A program made the translations under genes and the position numbers. Under the pieces are notes generated by a model, which saw only the letters and a list, made by a program, of their open reading frames with translations, did no database searches and was not told the DNA's origin. From Bacillus nitratireducens (GTDB taxonomy: Bacteria > Bacillota > Bacilli > Bacillales > Bacillaceae_G), in the NCBI RefSeq assembly GCF_001884135.1, contig NZ_MAOC01000009.1:21093-85092 (forward strand): 64,000 nucleotides of DNA, in the 5' to 3' direction. Of the stretch, positions 17,603 to 25,722 are shown piece after piece (positions within the stretch are counted from its first letter, which is position 1; each line of letters starts with the position of its first letter).

Positions 17603-17912
17603 AATATTTTGAATTATTATTTAATTAATAAGATCCATACGAGAAATTAGCCTTCTCTATATCCGATCTTGCTTTCCTGTTTTACAAATATTTTCATACA
17701 AACTGTCTATTATTATTGTACTTTAAGAGATTAAAGAACATTCGTAATTATGAGCCAGTTGTACGTTTCTACGATTTTATGTCGTGGTATGCGTATAACT
17801 GGCTTTTTCGTTGTTAGGACAGTAAGACCGAATCTCAGCATAAGAAGATAAGGATAACTGTCTGTAAAAAGCGTCAATACGTTCTTCATATTTAAATTAG
17901 GGAGGAATTGAA
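17603..17912. other. Intergenic region upstream of glaH
   Basis: 310 bases. Apart from the hairpin at 17753 it contains a short GGACAGT...ACTGTCT inverted repeat around 17817-17862 in what would be the glaH leader. No riboswitch class was recognised. Confidence 0.4.
17753..17808 (+). terminator. Hairpin after the Cys-rich gene, related to the previous terminator
   Basis: Arms AGCCAGTTGTAC (17753-17764) and GTATAACTGGCT (17793-17804), then TTTTTCG. Same arm sequence as the hairpin at 17411. Confidence 0.7.
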
Positions 17913-18851
17913 ATGTCGATTATTACAGAACAAAATGTGAAGATGAAATTTGCAAAGAAATATGAGGGGTATGAAATTGCTCCTCATCCAGAGCATAAAC
18001 GTTTATATCATATTACGCTAAACCAGCAATTGCTTAAGCAGTTTTTTGAAGAGGTAAAAGAGCATTCAGAGCAGTCACTGCAATACATTCCTTATTCTCG
18101 GTTTAATCTTGCGGATGGAATGAGAAAGATTTTTGGGCAATCATTTATGGATAACATTCGCGGCATTATTCATGACCGTGAAACGGGCGGATTTACAATT
18201 GGGGTGCAAGGTGAAACGGCAGATCCAGCAGACTACGTGAAATTTGCAACAGCATTAACACATTTAATCGGGGAGCCAAACTTTGATGCAATGACAGGAA
18301 CGTATTATGCTAGATTTAATGTGAAAGATACAGATAGTAGTGATTCTTATCTTCGTCAAGCGTACCGATTGTTTACACTTCATACAGACGGTACATTCGT
18401 TGATGAGCCGACAGATTGGCTTCTTATGATGAAAATTGAAGAGCAAAATGCAGTAGGCGGAGAATCTCGTTTACTACATTTAGACGATTGGGAAGACCTT
18501 CAGAAATTTAGAGAGCATTCACTCGCATCTGTTAAAATTACGTATAAAGCGCCACCAAGTAAAAATGCGCAAGAAATCGTCTATCGTGAAACATTTTTTG
18601 ACGTAAATAACGCACCGTGTATTTGCTTTATTGATCAGTTCGCTTATCCAGATAATATTGAGCAAGCAAACTATTTGAAAGACTTATCATATTCTGTTGA
18701 AAATTCACCAGCAACACATGCATTGAAATTACCAATTGGTGACTTAGTTCTTTTAAACAACTTATTTTGGATGCACGGAAGAGCTGCATTTGAGAAAAAT
18801 AAAGATTTATATAGAGAACTAATGCGTCAACGTGGTTGTTTTTCTAAATAA
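17913..18851 (+). CDS. glaH: Glutarate 2-hydroxylase (CsiD family)
   Basis: 312 residues. Fe(II)/2-oxoglutarate oxygenase of the CsiD family: iron ligands His157 and Asp159 (LHTDGTF) and distal His288 (WMHGRAAF), with a C-terminal RELMRQRG segment for 2-oxoglutarate binding. The enzyme converts glutarate to L-2-hydroxyglutarate with release of succinate and CO2. The next gene encodes the oxidase that returns L-2-hydroxyglutarate to 2-oxoglutarate, exactly as in the E. coli glaH-lhgO pair, which supports the call strongly. Start ATG follows GGAGGA. Confidence 0.92.
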   Translation: MSIITEQNVKMKFAKKYEGYEIAPHPEHKRLYHITLNQQLLKQFFEEVKEHSEQSLQYIPYSRFNLADGMRKIFGQSFMDNIRGIIHDRETGGFTIGVQGETADPADYVKFATALTHLIGEPNFDAMTGTYYARFNVKDTDSSDSYLRQAYRLFTLHTDGTFVDEPTDWLLMMKIEEQNAVGGESRLLHLDDWEDLQKFREHSLASVKITYKAPPSKNAQEIVYRETFFDVNNAPCICFIDQFAYPDNIEQANYLKDLSYSVENSPATHALKLPIGDLVLLNNLFWMHGRAAFEKNKDLYRELMRQRGCFSK

Positions 18852-18909
18852 GTTTGTACGGCGGGTCTTAAAAAAGGCCTGCCTTTCATCATATTAAGGG
18901 GGAAGTAGG

Positions 18910-20112
18910 ATGTATGACTTTATAATTATTGGCGGAGGAATTGTTGGGCTTTCAACGGGAATGGCTTTAACGAAAAAATTCCCTCGTGCGAAAATCGCGA
19001 TCATTGAAAAAGAAAAGGAACTTGCACATCATCAAACTGGACATAATAGCGGAGTAATTCACTCTGGAATTTATTATAAACCAGGGAGTTATAAAGCGAA
19101 GTTTGCCAAAGAAGGAAACGCAGCTATGGTTCAATTTTGTAAAGAAAATGACATCGCTTATGACATGTGCGGAAAAGTAATTGTCGCTACAGAAAAGGAC
19201 GAAATTCCTCTTTTACATAACTTATATGAGAGAGGCTTACAAAACGATTTACATATTGAAAAAATAGATAAGGAAGAATTAGCTGAAATTGAACCGCATG
19301 TAAAAGGACTTGGCGCAATCCGTGTTCCTTCTTGCGGGATTGCTGATTATAAAGGAGTAAGTTATGCATTTGCCCGTTTGATCCTAGAAAGCGGGGGAGA
19401 AGTACATTTAGGAACAGCGGCGGAGCGTATTACTGAGAAGAAAGACGCTGTAACAATTGAGACAAACAAAGGCACATTTAAAACGAAATTTCTCATTAAC
19501 TGCGCCGGCTTACATAGTGATCGCATTGCGAAAAAGACAGGCATATTAACGGATATGAAAATTGTTCCGTTTCGTGGTGAATATTATGAACTTGTCCCAG
19601 AAAGACGCTATCTCGTAAAACATTTAATCTATCCAGTTCCAAATCCAGAATTCCCGTTTTTAGGTGTTCATTTCACAAGAATGATAAACGGCGACGTACA
19701 TGCAGGACCAAACGCAGTATTAAGCTTTAAGCGAGAAGGCTATACGAAAACAGACTTCGATATAAAAGACTTCATGGAAACAATGACATACACAGGCTTT
19801 TGGAAAATGGCGATGCCAAATATGAAAGAAGGCATAAAAGAAATGGTGCGCTCATTCAGTAAACAATCATTCCTAAAAAGCTTACAGCGCTTAATACCAG
19901 AGCTAACAGACAAAGATATCGTCCCAACCCATGCAGGTGTAAGAGCACAAGCCATTTTATCAAACGGAAATATGGTTGATGACTTTTGTATTATCCCTGG
20001 CATCAATTCTCTGCACATTTGTAATGCGCCATCTCCAGCTGCAACGGCTAGTATAAAGATTGGTGAGGAGATTGCTAAGCAAGTGCCGGATGTGGTGGCG
20101 GTTAGGGTTTGA
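18910..20112 (+). CDS. lhgO: L-2-hydroxyglutarate oxidase/dehydrogenase
   Basis: 400 residues. N-terminal FAD-binding Rossmann motif IIGGGIVGLSTGMA (about 5-18), HQTGHNSGVIHSGIYY block typical of LhgO, and a C-terminal DAO-fold half ending with an APSPAATASIKIGEEI block. Oxidises L-2-hydroxyglutarate to 2-oxoglutarate and feeds electrons to the respiratory chain. Follows glaH by 58 bases with a weak hairpin between them. Start ATG follows a GGGGGAAG site. The last 80 bases switch sharply to G-rich sequence, unlike the C-rich stretch before. Confidence 0.92.
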   Translation: MYDFIIIGGGIVGLSTGMALTKKFPRAKIAIIEKEKELAHHQTGHNSGVIHSGIYYKPGSYKAKFAKEGNAAMVQFCKENDIAYDMCGKVIVATEKDEIPLLHNLYERGLQNDLHIEKIDKEELAEIEPHVKGLGAIRVPSCGIADYKGVSYAFARLILESGGEVHLGTAAERITEKKDAVTIETNKGTFKTKFLINCAGLHSDRIAKKTGILTDMKIVPFRGEYYELVPERRYLVKHLIYPVPNPEFPFLGVHFTRMINGDVHAGPNAVLSFKREGYTKTDFDIKDFMETMTYTGFWKMAMPNMKEGIKEMVRSFSKQSFLKSLQRLIPELTDKDIVPTHAGVRAQAILSNGNMVDDFCIIPGINSLHICNAPSPAATASIKIGEEIAKQVPDVVAVRV

Positions 20113-20200
20113 TGGGTCCCTCGAGTGATTTGAGTCATAAATCCGCCTCACTTTGAACGATAATATTACCGTAAATCATGAATTTGAAGAACCCCTTCTC

Positions 20201-20233
20201 ATAAAGTAAACCTTTAATCAGTGGTGGTTTTTC
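20201..20233 (-). repeat. bcr1 end fragment
   Basis: ATAAAGTAAACCTTTAATCA and a following GTGGTGG stretch match the first 30-odd bases of reverse bcr1; the rest is unrelated. Confidence 0.6.
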
Positions 20234-20355
20234 TGCAGCATTAGGGCTACGAAATTGAAAACTATTTAAAGAAAATACGACATCACTTCTATTTCTAGTT
20301 TATTAAAATAGGATTTATAATAAGAATTTCTAAAAATATAAAGGAGGGATATGCT

Positions 20356-20817
20356 TTGTTTCCAGGTACTTTATATGAAACACATGTTAAAACAAAAAAT
20401 TTAGAAGTGGCAAAAGAGTTTTATACTAAACTTGGATTATTTCATGCTCACACTATTGAAGAACGCCGTGTAGCATTCTTTTGGTTTGATAAAGAAAATA
20501 AGAAGGAACAAATGCTGGGTATTTGGGAGGTATCGGAAGAAACATTCCATACAAGTCACTTTGCATTCAAGGTTAACTATGAAGAAATCATTCATGCAAG
20601 AGAATGGCTTCTTAATAAAGGAATAAGCCCAAGGGCTGCTTTCGGTCTTGAACCTTCCGAGCCTATGGTTCAAACGTGGACACCGACTGCAAACCTTTAT
20701 TTTTACGATCCTGACGGCAATTCTTTAGAATTTCTATGTTTACTTCCTGAAAAGAAAAACGTAAAACAAGATGTCATGTATTTGAGTGAGTGGGAAAGCT
20801 TGGAGAGTGAAGAATAA
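20356..20817 (+). CDS. VOC/glyoxalase-superfamily protein
   Basis: 153 residues, two beta-alpha-beta-beta-beta units. Likely metal ligands: His9 (YETHVKT), His near 63-69 (TSHFAF) and Glu in NSLEFLCLLP. Fosfomycin-thiol transferases, bleomycin-binding proteins and dioxygenases share the fold; no specific activity can be assigned. Start TTG at 20356 is required by frame and has AAGGAGGG seven bases upstream; the ATG at 20351 is out of frame. Confidence 0.8.
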   Translation: MFPGTLYETHVKTKNLEVAKEFYTKLGLFHAHTIEERRVAFFWFDKENKKEQMLGIWEVSEETFHTSHFAFKVNYEEIIHAREWLLNKGISPRAAFGLEPSEPMVQTWTPTANLYFYDPDGNSLEFLCLLPEKKNVKQDVMYLSEWESLESEE

Positions 20818-20855
20818 ATTCGATTTTTAACTCAAATCCCGCAAATCTATGGCTT

Positions 20856-20888
20856 AAATCACCCCCTGAGTTTTCGGGGGATTTTTTT
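20856..20888 (+). terminator. Terminator of the VOC gene
   Basis: CCCCC/GGGGG stem with an A-T extension and run of seven T. Confidence 0.85.
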
Positions 20889-20962
20889 GTTTTGGGGCCA
20901 ATAATCACCTACTGTATAAAAAAGTAGACAGTGGTGTGTATTTTTCAAAAAATGTATACAGA

Positions 20963-21119
20963 TTTATCCCGCTATTTGTGGGCAGTAAGACCCCCACCTC
21001 AAAATTCAGCGAAAGCAAAGGATTTAGGTGGGGATCAACTGCCCGTAAAAGCCCGATTGGTGTGGGCTAATAATCAGTGGGGATGGACAAAACCTCCACT
21101 GATTAAAGTTTCACTTTAT
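20963..21119 (+). repeat. bcr1 repeat, full copy (157 bp)
   Basis: Begins and ends with TTTAT; all blocks present (CCCGC, GGGCAGTAAGAC, CCCCCACC/GGTGGGG central hairpin, GCCCGATTGG, AATCAGTGGGG hairpin). It lies 63 bases before the racemase gene and happens to be open in that frame. Confidence 0.95.
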
Positions 21120-21182
21120 ACTCTATGCGTTGGCATGATACTTGCAATAAAAGGAGTATCAACATATAGGGGAGAGATAGAA

Positions 21183-22187
21183 ATGAAGGTTAGTAAAGTG
21201 TACACGACAATTGATGCACACGTAGCTGGGGAACCGCTTCGAATTATTACGGGCGGAGTGCCAGAAATAAAAGGAGAAACGCAGCTAGAAAGACGCGCGT
21301 ATTGCATGGAACATTTGGATCATCTTCGCGAGGTACTTATGTATGAACCGAGAGGACATCACGGCATGTACGGTTGTCTCATTACTCCGCCTGCGAGTGC
21401 TCATGCTGATTTTGGTGTATTATTTATGCACAATGAAGGCTGGAGTACGATGTGTGGTCACGGAATTATCGCTGTTATTACAGTAGGAATTGAAACTGGT
21501 ATGTTTGAAGTGACAGGGGAAAAACAAAAATTCATTATTGATAGCCCTGCTGGGGAAGTTATTGCGTACGCAAAATTTAACGGGAGCGAAGTAGAGTCAG
21601 TATCATTTGAAAACGTTCCTTCGTTCGTATATAAGAAAGACGTTCCTATCAAAATAGATGACTATGAATTCCAAGTAGATATCGCATTTGGCGGAGCGTT
21701 CTACGCTGTTGTAGATAGTAAAGAATTTGGTTTGAAAGTTGATTTCAAAGATTTAGCTGCGATTCAAACGTGGGGAGGTAAAATTAAGCACTACATTGAG
21801 AGTCAAATGGAAGTAAAACATCCACTTGAAGAAGATTTAAAAGGAATATACGGCGTTATTTTCTCAGATGAACCGAAAGGGAAAGACGCTAGCTTACGAA
21901 ATGTAACGATTTTCGCTGATGGGCAAGTAGACCGTTCTCCTTGCGGTACAGGAACCTCCGCAAGAATCGCAACTCTTTTTGAAAAAGATGCCTTACAAAA
22001 GGGAGAGATTTTCGTCCACGAATGCATTACTGACGGCCAATTTGAGGGAGAAGTATTATCCGTAACCGCAGTAGATACATATGAAGCTGTCATTCCGAAA
22101 GTAACGGGGAATGCATTTATTACAGGGTTTCATCAGTTCGTTGTAGACCCGAGAGATGATTTGAATCGAGGATTTTTGTTAAGCTAA
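21183..22187 (+). CDS. Proline racemase-family enzyme, probably 4-hydroxyproline 2-epimerase
   Basis: 334 residues. Both catalytic Cys of the family are present: Cys91 (MCGHG) and Cys254 (SPCGTGT). Trans-3-hydroxyproline dehydratases replace the second with Thr, so this member should racemise or epimerise. With the ornithine cyclodeaminase/pyrroline-carboxylate reductase-like gene directly downstream, the likeliest substrate is hydroxyproline from collagen-like material. True start is ATG 21183, behind GGGGAGAG; the frame runs open further upstream through a bcr1 repeat but that part is not coding. Confidence 0.88.
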   Translation: MKVSKVYTTIDAHVAGEPLRIITGGVPEIKGETQLERRAYCMEHLDHLREVLMYEPRGHHGMYGCLITPPASAHADFGVLFMHNEGWSTMCGHGIIAVITVGIETGMFEVTGEKQKFIIDSPAGEVIAYAKFNGSEVESVSFENVPSFVYKKDVPIKIDDYEFQVDIAFGGAFYAVVDSKEFGLKVDFKDLAAIQTWGGKIKHYIESQMEVKHPLEEDLKGIYGVIFSDEPKGKDASLRNVTIFADGQVDRSPCGTGTSARIATLFEKDALQKGEIFVHECITDGQFEGEVLSVTAVDTYEAVIPKVTGNAFITGFHQFVVDPRDDLNRGFLLS

Positions 22188-22205
22188 AAGGAGGAGGTGA
22201 AAGAT

Positions 22206-23183
22206 ATGCTAGTCATAAGCGCAAACGAACAAAGAAACTTAGTAAATATGAACGAAGTCATTGAATGCGCGGCGCTTGCTTTAAAAGAATTTTCCGCAGA
22301 AAGAACGATCACACCAATTCGCGGCTCATTACCATTTGCGAACGAGAAAAATACGGCATTAATTATGCCTTCAGTAGCGGAAGGACTTGAGGCACTTGGC
22401 TTAAAAGTAGTAACAGTAGTCCCCGAGAACAAAAAGATAGGAAAGAAAACGATAAACGGGATTGTGATGCTATCAGACTTTCAAACGGGAGAACCGCTCG
22501 CACTTTTAGAAGGATCATACTTAACGATGATTCGAACAGGCGCCTTATCAGGAGTAGCGACAAAACATTTAGCTCGTCATAATGCAAAAAACTTGTGCAT
22601 TATCGGAACAGGTGAACAAGCGAAAGGAATTGCAGAAGCGGTATTCGCGGTTAGAGATATCGAAAAAGTAATTTTATACAACCGAACGGAAGAAAAAGCC
22701 TATGCATTCGCGCAATATATACAAGAGAAATTTAACAAACCAGCGTACGTCTATGCAAGTCCAAATGAAGCAATAAGCGAAGCAGACATCATCGTCACAA
22801 CAACGAATGCATCCACACCAGTCTTCTCAGAAAAACTACAAAAAGGCGTCCACATAAACGCCGTCGGTTCATTTAGACCGAGCATGCAAGAACTACCATC
22901 TCACGCCATCGCGGGCGCTAACAAAGTAATAGTCGAATCAAAAGAAGCAGCACTAGAAGAAACAGGTGATCTTCAAGTGCCTATAAAAGAAGGGTTATTT
23001 GAGGCAAGTGCGATCCACGCCGAACTTGGTCAAATTATAAGCGGAGAAAAAGCTGGTAGAGAGAATGATGAAGAGATTATTATTTTCAAATCGGTTGGTT
23101 TGGCGGTAGTGGATATAATTGTTGCGAAGTATTTGTATGAGAAAGCGGTGGAGAATGGGGTAGGGAATAGGATTGAGTTTTGA
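22206..23183 (+). CDS. Ornithine cyclodeaminase/mu-crystallin family reductase
   Basis: 325 residues. Nucleotide-binding Rossmann motif IIGTGEQAKGIAEA (about 128-141), TGALSGVATKHLA block before it and a GLAVVDIIVAKYLYEKA tail. Beside a proline racemase-type gene the usual activity is NAD(P)H-dependent reduction of delta1-pyrroline-2-carboxylate to proline rather than ornithine deamination. ATG 22206 chosen because AGGAGG lies seven bases upstream; the GTG at 22197 overlaps that site. The last 130 bases are strongly G/T-rich after an A/C-rich stretch. Confidence 0.88.
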   Translation: MLVISANEQRNLVNMNEVIECAALALKEFSAERTITPIRGSLPFANEKNTALIMPSVAEGLEALGLKVVTVVPENKKIGKKTINGIVMLSDFQTGEPLALLEGSYLTMIRTGALSGVATKHLARHNAKNLCIIGTGEQAKGIAEAVFAVRDIEKVILYNRTEEKAYAFAQYIQEKFNKPAYVYASPNEAISEADIIVTTTNASTPVFSEKLQKGVHINAVGSFRPSMQELPSHAIAGANKVIVESKEAALEETGDLQVPIKEGLFEASAIHAELGQIISGEKAGRENDEEIIIFKSVGLAVVDIIVAKYLYEKAVENGVGNRIEF

Positions 23184-23185
23184 GG

Positions 23186-23208
23186 GACTGCCTTTTGGTG
23201 GTCTTTTT
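23186..23208 (+). terminator. Probable terminator of the racemase/cyclodeaminase pair
   Basis: 7-bp stem with two G-U pairs, TTTT loop, T run; begins three bases after the stop codon. Confidence 0.6.
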
Positions 23209-23305
23209 AATTTTGGGATAAGTTACTTTATTTGGTAATTTATAAATTTTTGTATATGAAAGTGTATTGGGGTTGTGGTGTCCTTTTGGTTTATAATGCG
23301 CTTTT

Positions 23306-23433
23306 GCATCTCAAATGTAATGCAAAAGCTAGGGGTTAAATGACGTCATAGGCAGTTGTTGAGCTTCTTCGTATGGGAGAACTCGAACTATAAGGAAGCG
23401 GCCGACTTTTATATAAAGAGTCAGCTATTTTTC
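23306..23433 (+). repeat. Intergenic repeat, copy 1 (about 130 bp)
   Basis: Shares with 24534-24663 the blocks CAAATGTAATGCAAA, TTGTTGA, CTTCGYATGGGAG, CTCGAA, AAGCRGCCGACTTTTATA and a terminal AGTCRGCTATTTTTCT hairpin. Similarity appears around 75-80 percent by eye. Possibly one of the numbered bcr families; not bcr1. Confidence 0.75.
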
Positions 23434-23590
23434 TGTGTACAGTTTGAAATATAAAAAGCTAATTTAAAGTTTCCTGTTATATGAATGATAATCATGCTTA
23501 GTATATAAGGGGGACCTCACCTAGGTTGTGGTGTCATTTTATTAACTGTAATGAATGAAAGGTAAATAAAACAATATGAGGAGGGGTTTA

Positions 23591-23638
23591 TTGCTTACTA
23601 ATTCTTATGTGTATAAAATACTTTATTTGCAGCAGTAA
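23591..23638 (+). CDS. Micro-ORF with strong ribosome binding site
   Basis: 15 codons from TTG (MLTNSYVYKILYLQQ) behind GAGGAGGGG, ending 15 bases before a stable GC-rich hairpin. It could be a leader peptide, but no gene follows on this strand, so chance is equally possible. Confidence 0.2.
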   Translation: MLTNSYVYKILYLQQ

Positions 23639-23653
23639 AAACAGTACATAAAA

Positions 23654-23679
23654 GGCAGTTCCGTAAGCTTGGAACTGCC
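23654..23679 (+). terminator. Hairpin with GGCAGTTCC/GGAACTGCC arms
   Basis: Perfect 9-bp GC-rich stem, 8-nt loop, no T run directly behind. Role unclear; it follows the micro-ORF. Confidence 0.4.
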
Positions 23680-23814
23680 CAGAAGATTAAAATTCTTCTT
23701 TATTTCTTCATAAGTTTGTCTAATCTCAATTGTTTTTTATTGAGAACGTAAGTGTAATAAAAAGCCTATGTAAACCATTATAGAATGGTATATTATCTTT
23801 TTGCTAAGAAAAAT

Positions 23815-24348
23815 TTACAATGGTTTATGATCACTTACCTTAAGTTTGTTATTTTCATCAACTATAAGCGTGTATTTATGCTCACCCTTATCCGCAGGTT
23901 TCTTTTTCCCATGATTATAAATATCATATTCTTCGTATGTGTATACTACGTATTCATTGGGTTTTTTTACTTCTACCTCTGTAACTTCACTCTTTAGTAG
24001 TTCCTTTGTGGTTTTGTTGGTGTAGTTTTCATCAATCTCCTGAAGTTGTGCTGCTTGAAAACTTCCTTTAGAAGTTAGATAACCTTTAACTTCATCCAAA
24101 TCATTGTCATTTAGGACCCTTACATTTGCACTGTTATTTAGAGCGTGTACACTTGCGCGGTTATAGCGACTCATAAATTCATTAATTTCAGTTTTGGAAA
24201 ATTTTTTTGTTTTTGCTATAACTTCACTTTGCTGTTGTTGAGTTTCTTTGAAAGGATTTTTATCAAGGACTTTCCCAATAAAATCTGTACCGTCATTTAA
24301 AAAGCCAAATAGAGCAGCACCACCTAAGATAATACCGCCTAGCGTCAT
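23815..24348 (-). CDS. Hypothetical membrane-anchored protein with TcaA-like C-terminal domain
   Basis: 177 residues. A Gly-rich hydrophobic N-terminus (MTLGGIILGGAALFGFL) may act as membrane anchor. From about 48 to the end the pattern (FMSRYNRASVHALN, then TSKGSFQAAQLQEID, LLKSEVTEVEVKKPNEYVVYTYEEYDIY, YTLIVDENNKLKV) resembles the NTF2-like domain at the C-terminus of TcaA/YvbJ wall-associated proteins, here without their zinc ribbon. Function unknown. Start ATG follows GGGGGAA. The gene is flanked on both sides by copies of the same 130-bp repeat. Confidence 0.6.
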   Translation of the reverse strand: MTLGGIILGGAALFGFLNDGTDFIGKVLDKNPFKETQQQQSEVIAKTKKFSKTEINEFMSRYNRASVHALNNSANVRVLNDNDLDEVKGYLTSKGSFQAAQLQEIDENYTNKTTKELLKSEVTEVEVKKPNEYVVYTYEEYDIYNHGKKKPADKGEHKYTLIVDENNKLKVSDHKPL

Positions 24349-24533
24349 TGTGTTCCCCCGTTTTTTTCAGAACGCATGAATCTTTATCTCCCCTTTTGTA
24401 AATATGAATGAATAAATTCTAGTGTAATTCTAACATGTCAACTTAGAGAAAAATAGAACTTTAGTTATTTTATGCCAAGTATATCTTTGTAAGAGAAAGT
24501 GGTGTTTATTTGATTCTTATGTTGCAAAGGTTA

Positions 24534-24663
24534 CACATATCAAATGTAATGCAAAGGCTAGTGTTAAAGGGGATTCACAAGTAATTGTTGAACCCCTTCG
24601 CATGGGAGGGCTCGAATTCTAAGAAAGCAGCCGACTTTTATACAAAGAGTCGGCTATTTTTCT
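24534..24663 (+). repeat. Intergenic repeat, copy 2 (about 130 bp)
   Basis: Same orientation as copy 1. Contains AAGGGG/CCCCTT arms in its middle and ends in a GCCGAC...GTCGGC hairpin with T run, so a transcript would fold and terminate. Confidence 0.75.
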
Positions 24664-24911
24664 ACTTATTTAATACTTTAAAGATACACATCTTAAAGAA
24701 TATAAGATATTCATGTTCAAAATGCCTTGGTAATTGATTAGAGAAATGAGTTTGGAAAATAGATTAATTTTAGTTAGAGAAGAAGAACTTAGAAAAATAT
24801 CAGTATTTGACTTTATTGGAGTTGTTTTTGTTTGTCCCTCATTTTCTAATTGGAGAATAAGGGACAAAGTTTTATGAAGGAGTAAATTTAGACACCAAGT
24901 ATGCAGCTTTT

Positions 24912-25250
24912 TTACCATTCTCGCCATTCTTCTGTTATGTCTTCTTCGGATTCTAAGCCAGCTATTCGTGCTCCTGTATCGATAAATTCATAGAGATTTT
25001 CTCTTTCCATTGTTTCGATAAAATGGTCATGTTCGATATTTAATTCATTTATTTTAATAACTACCTCTTTAACAACTTGCATTACTTCGACTTCGGTTGG
25101 ATTCTCACCTAATTGCTCTAAATTGTTAATGTAAGTGTCGAGAACTTTATTTGTTGCACTTATATTTTCTTCAGTGAAAAATTCCCCATCTTCATCATAC
25201 TCAACCCATGAGGTTGTTGGTTTGTTTTTTTTCAATTCATCAAATGTCAT
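24912..25250 (-). CDS. Hypothetical acidic protein, possible immunity-type (DUF5713-like)
   Basis: 112 residues, strongly acidic and mostly helical, no membrane span. The C-terminus FIDTGARIAGLESEEDITEEWREW resembles the last helix of DUF5713-type proteins, but this is from memory and weak. Small acidic soluble proteins of this kind are often immunity partners, yet no toxin gene is adjacent. Start ATG follows AGGAGG. Single gene. Confidence 0.55.
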   Translation of the reverse strand: MTFDELKKNKPTTSWVEYDEDGEFFTEENISATNKVLDTYINNLEQLGENPTEVEVMQVVKEVVIKINELNIEHDHFIETMERENLYEFIDTGARIAGLESEEDITEEWREW

Positions 25251-25414
25251 GATAACCTCCTAAAAATGTTTTTTTATCTTTAATCTCATTCTACATTTTC
25301 AATTATATATAACAACCACTTCAGAGAAACTTTCTGTAGGCTGCTAGTTTTCTAACTCATTTTGCTAGGCCAGCTATTCGTGGTCTTTTTATTTTCTCCT
25401 CCGCATAAATATAT

Positions 25415-25572
25415 TTTATCCCGCATTAACGGGCAGTAAGACTCCCACCTCAAAATTCGGCGAATGCGGAGGAGTTAGGTGGGAGATCAACTGCCCGTAA
25501 AAGCCCGATTGGTGAAGGCTAATAATCAGTGGGGGATGGACAAAACCCCCACTGATTAAAGTTTCACTTTAT
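25415..25572 (+). repeat. bcr1 repeat, full copy (158 bp)
   Basis: TTTAT at both ends, all internal blocks present. It lies 50 bases upstream of the oppA promoter candidate. Confidence 0.95.
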
Positions 25573-25621
25573 CGCAAGAATTCATTGATAGATTTCAAAC
25601 TTTCTACCTTTGCGAAAAAGT

Positions 25622-25650
25622 TTGACAATACATACGGGTAGTGGTAATTT
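25622..25650 (+). promoter_or_regulatory. Candidate oppA promoter
   Basis: TTGACA at 25622-25627 and TAATTT at 25645-25650 with 17-bp spacing. The -10 match is only fair. Confidence 0.4.
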
Positions 25651-25653
25651 AAA

Positions 25654-25697
25654 ACCTATAAGAAAACTCGGTATTAATTCCGAGTTTTCTTATAGGT
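25654..25697 (+). promoter_or_regulatory. Perfect 18-bp hairpin in the oppA leader
   Basis: Arms 25654-25671 and 25680-25697 pair without mismatch around an 8-nt loop, with no T run after it. It would form at or near the 5' end of the oppA mRNA, 25 bases before the ATG, where such stems protect transcripts from RNase J or regulate translation. Confidence 0.6.
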
Positions 25698-25722
25698 GTA
25701 AATAGTCGAGAGGGGTCGAAAT

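Larger units (their letters stand above)
23209..23814. other. Long intergenic region with repeat, hairpins and a micro-ORF
   Basis: About 600 bases between convergent genes. Contains the 130-bp repeat (23306-23433), a GGGACCTCACC/GGTTGTGGTGTC inverted repeat near 23511-23534, a micro-ORF (23591-23638) and a 9-bp GC-rich hairpin (23654-23679). No ordinary gene seen. Confidence 0.6.

Noticed and set aside
17820-17890. Riboswitch upstream of glaH
   Set aside because: Only a 6-7 bp inverted repeat is visible; no known riboswitch consensus was recognised.
20931-21182. N-terminal extension of the proline racemase
   Set aside because: The extra frame runs through a bcr1 repeat; a proper ribosome site and the family N-terminus begin at 21183.
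24746-24877. 43-codon plus-strand ORF (MSLENRLILVREEELRKISV...)
   Set aside because: No ribosome binding site and no visible conservation; left out although it could be a remnant.
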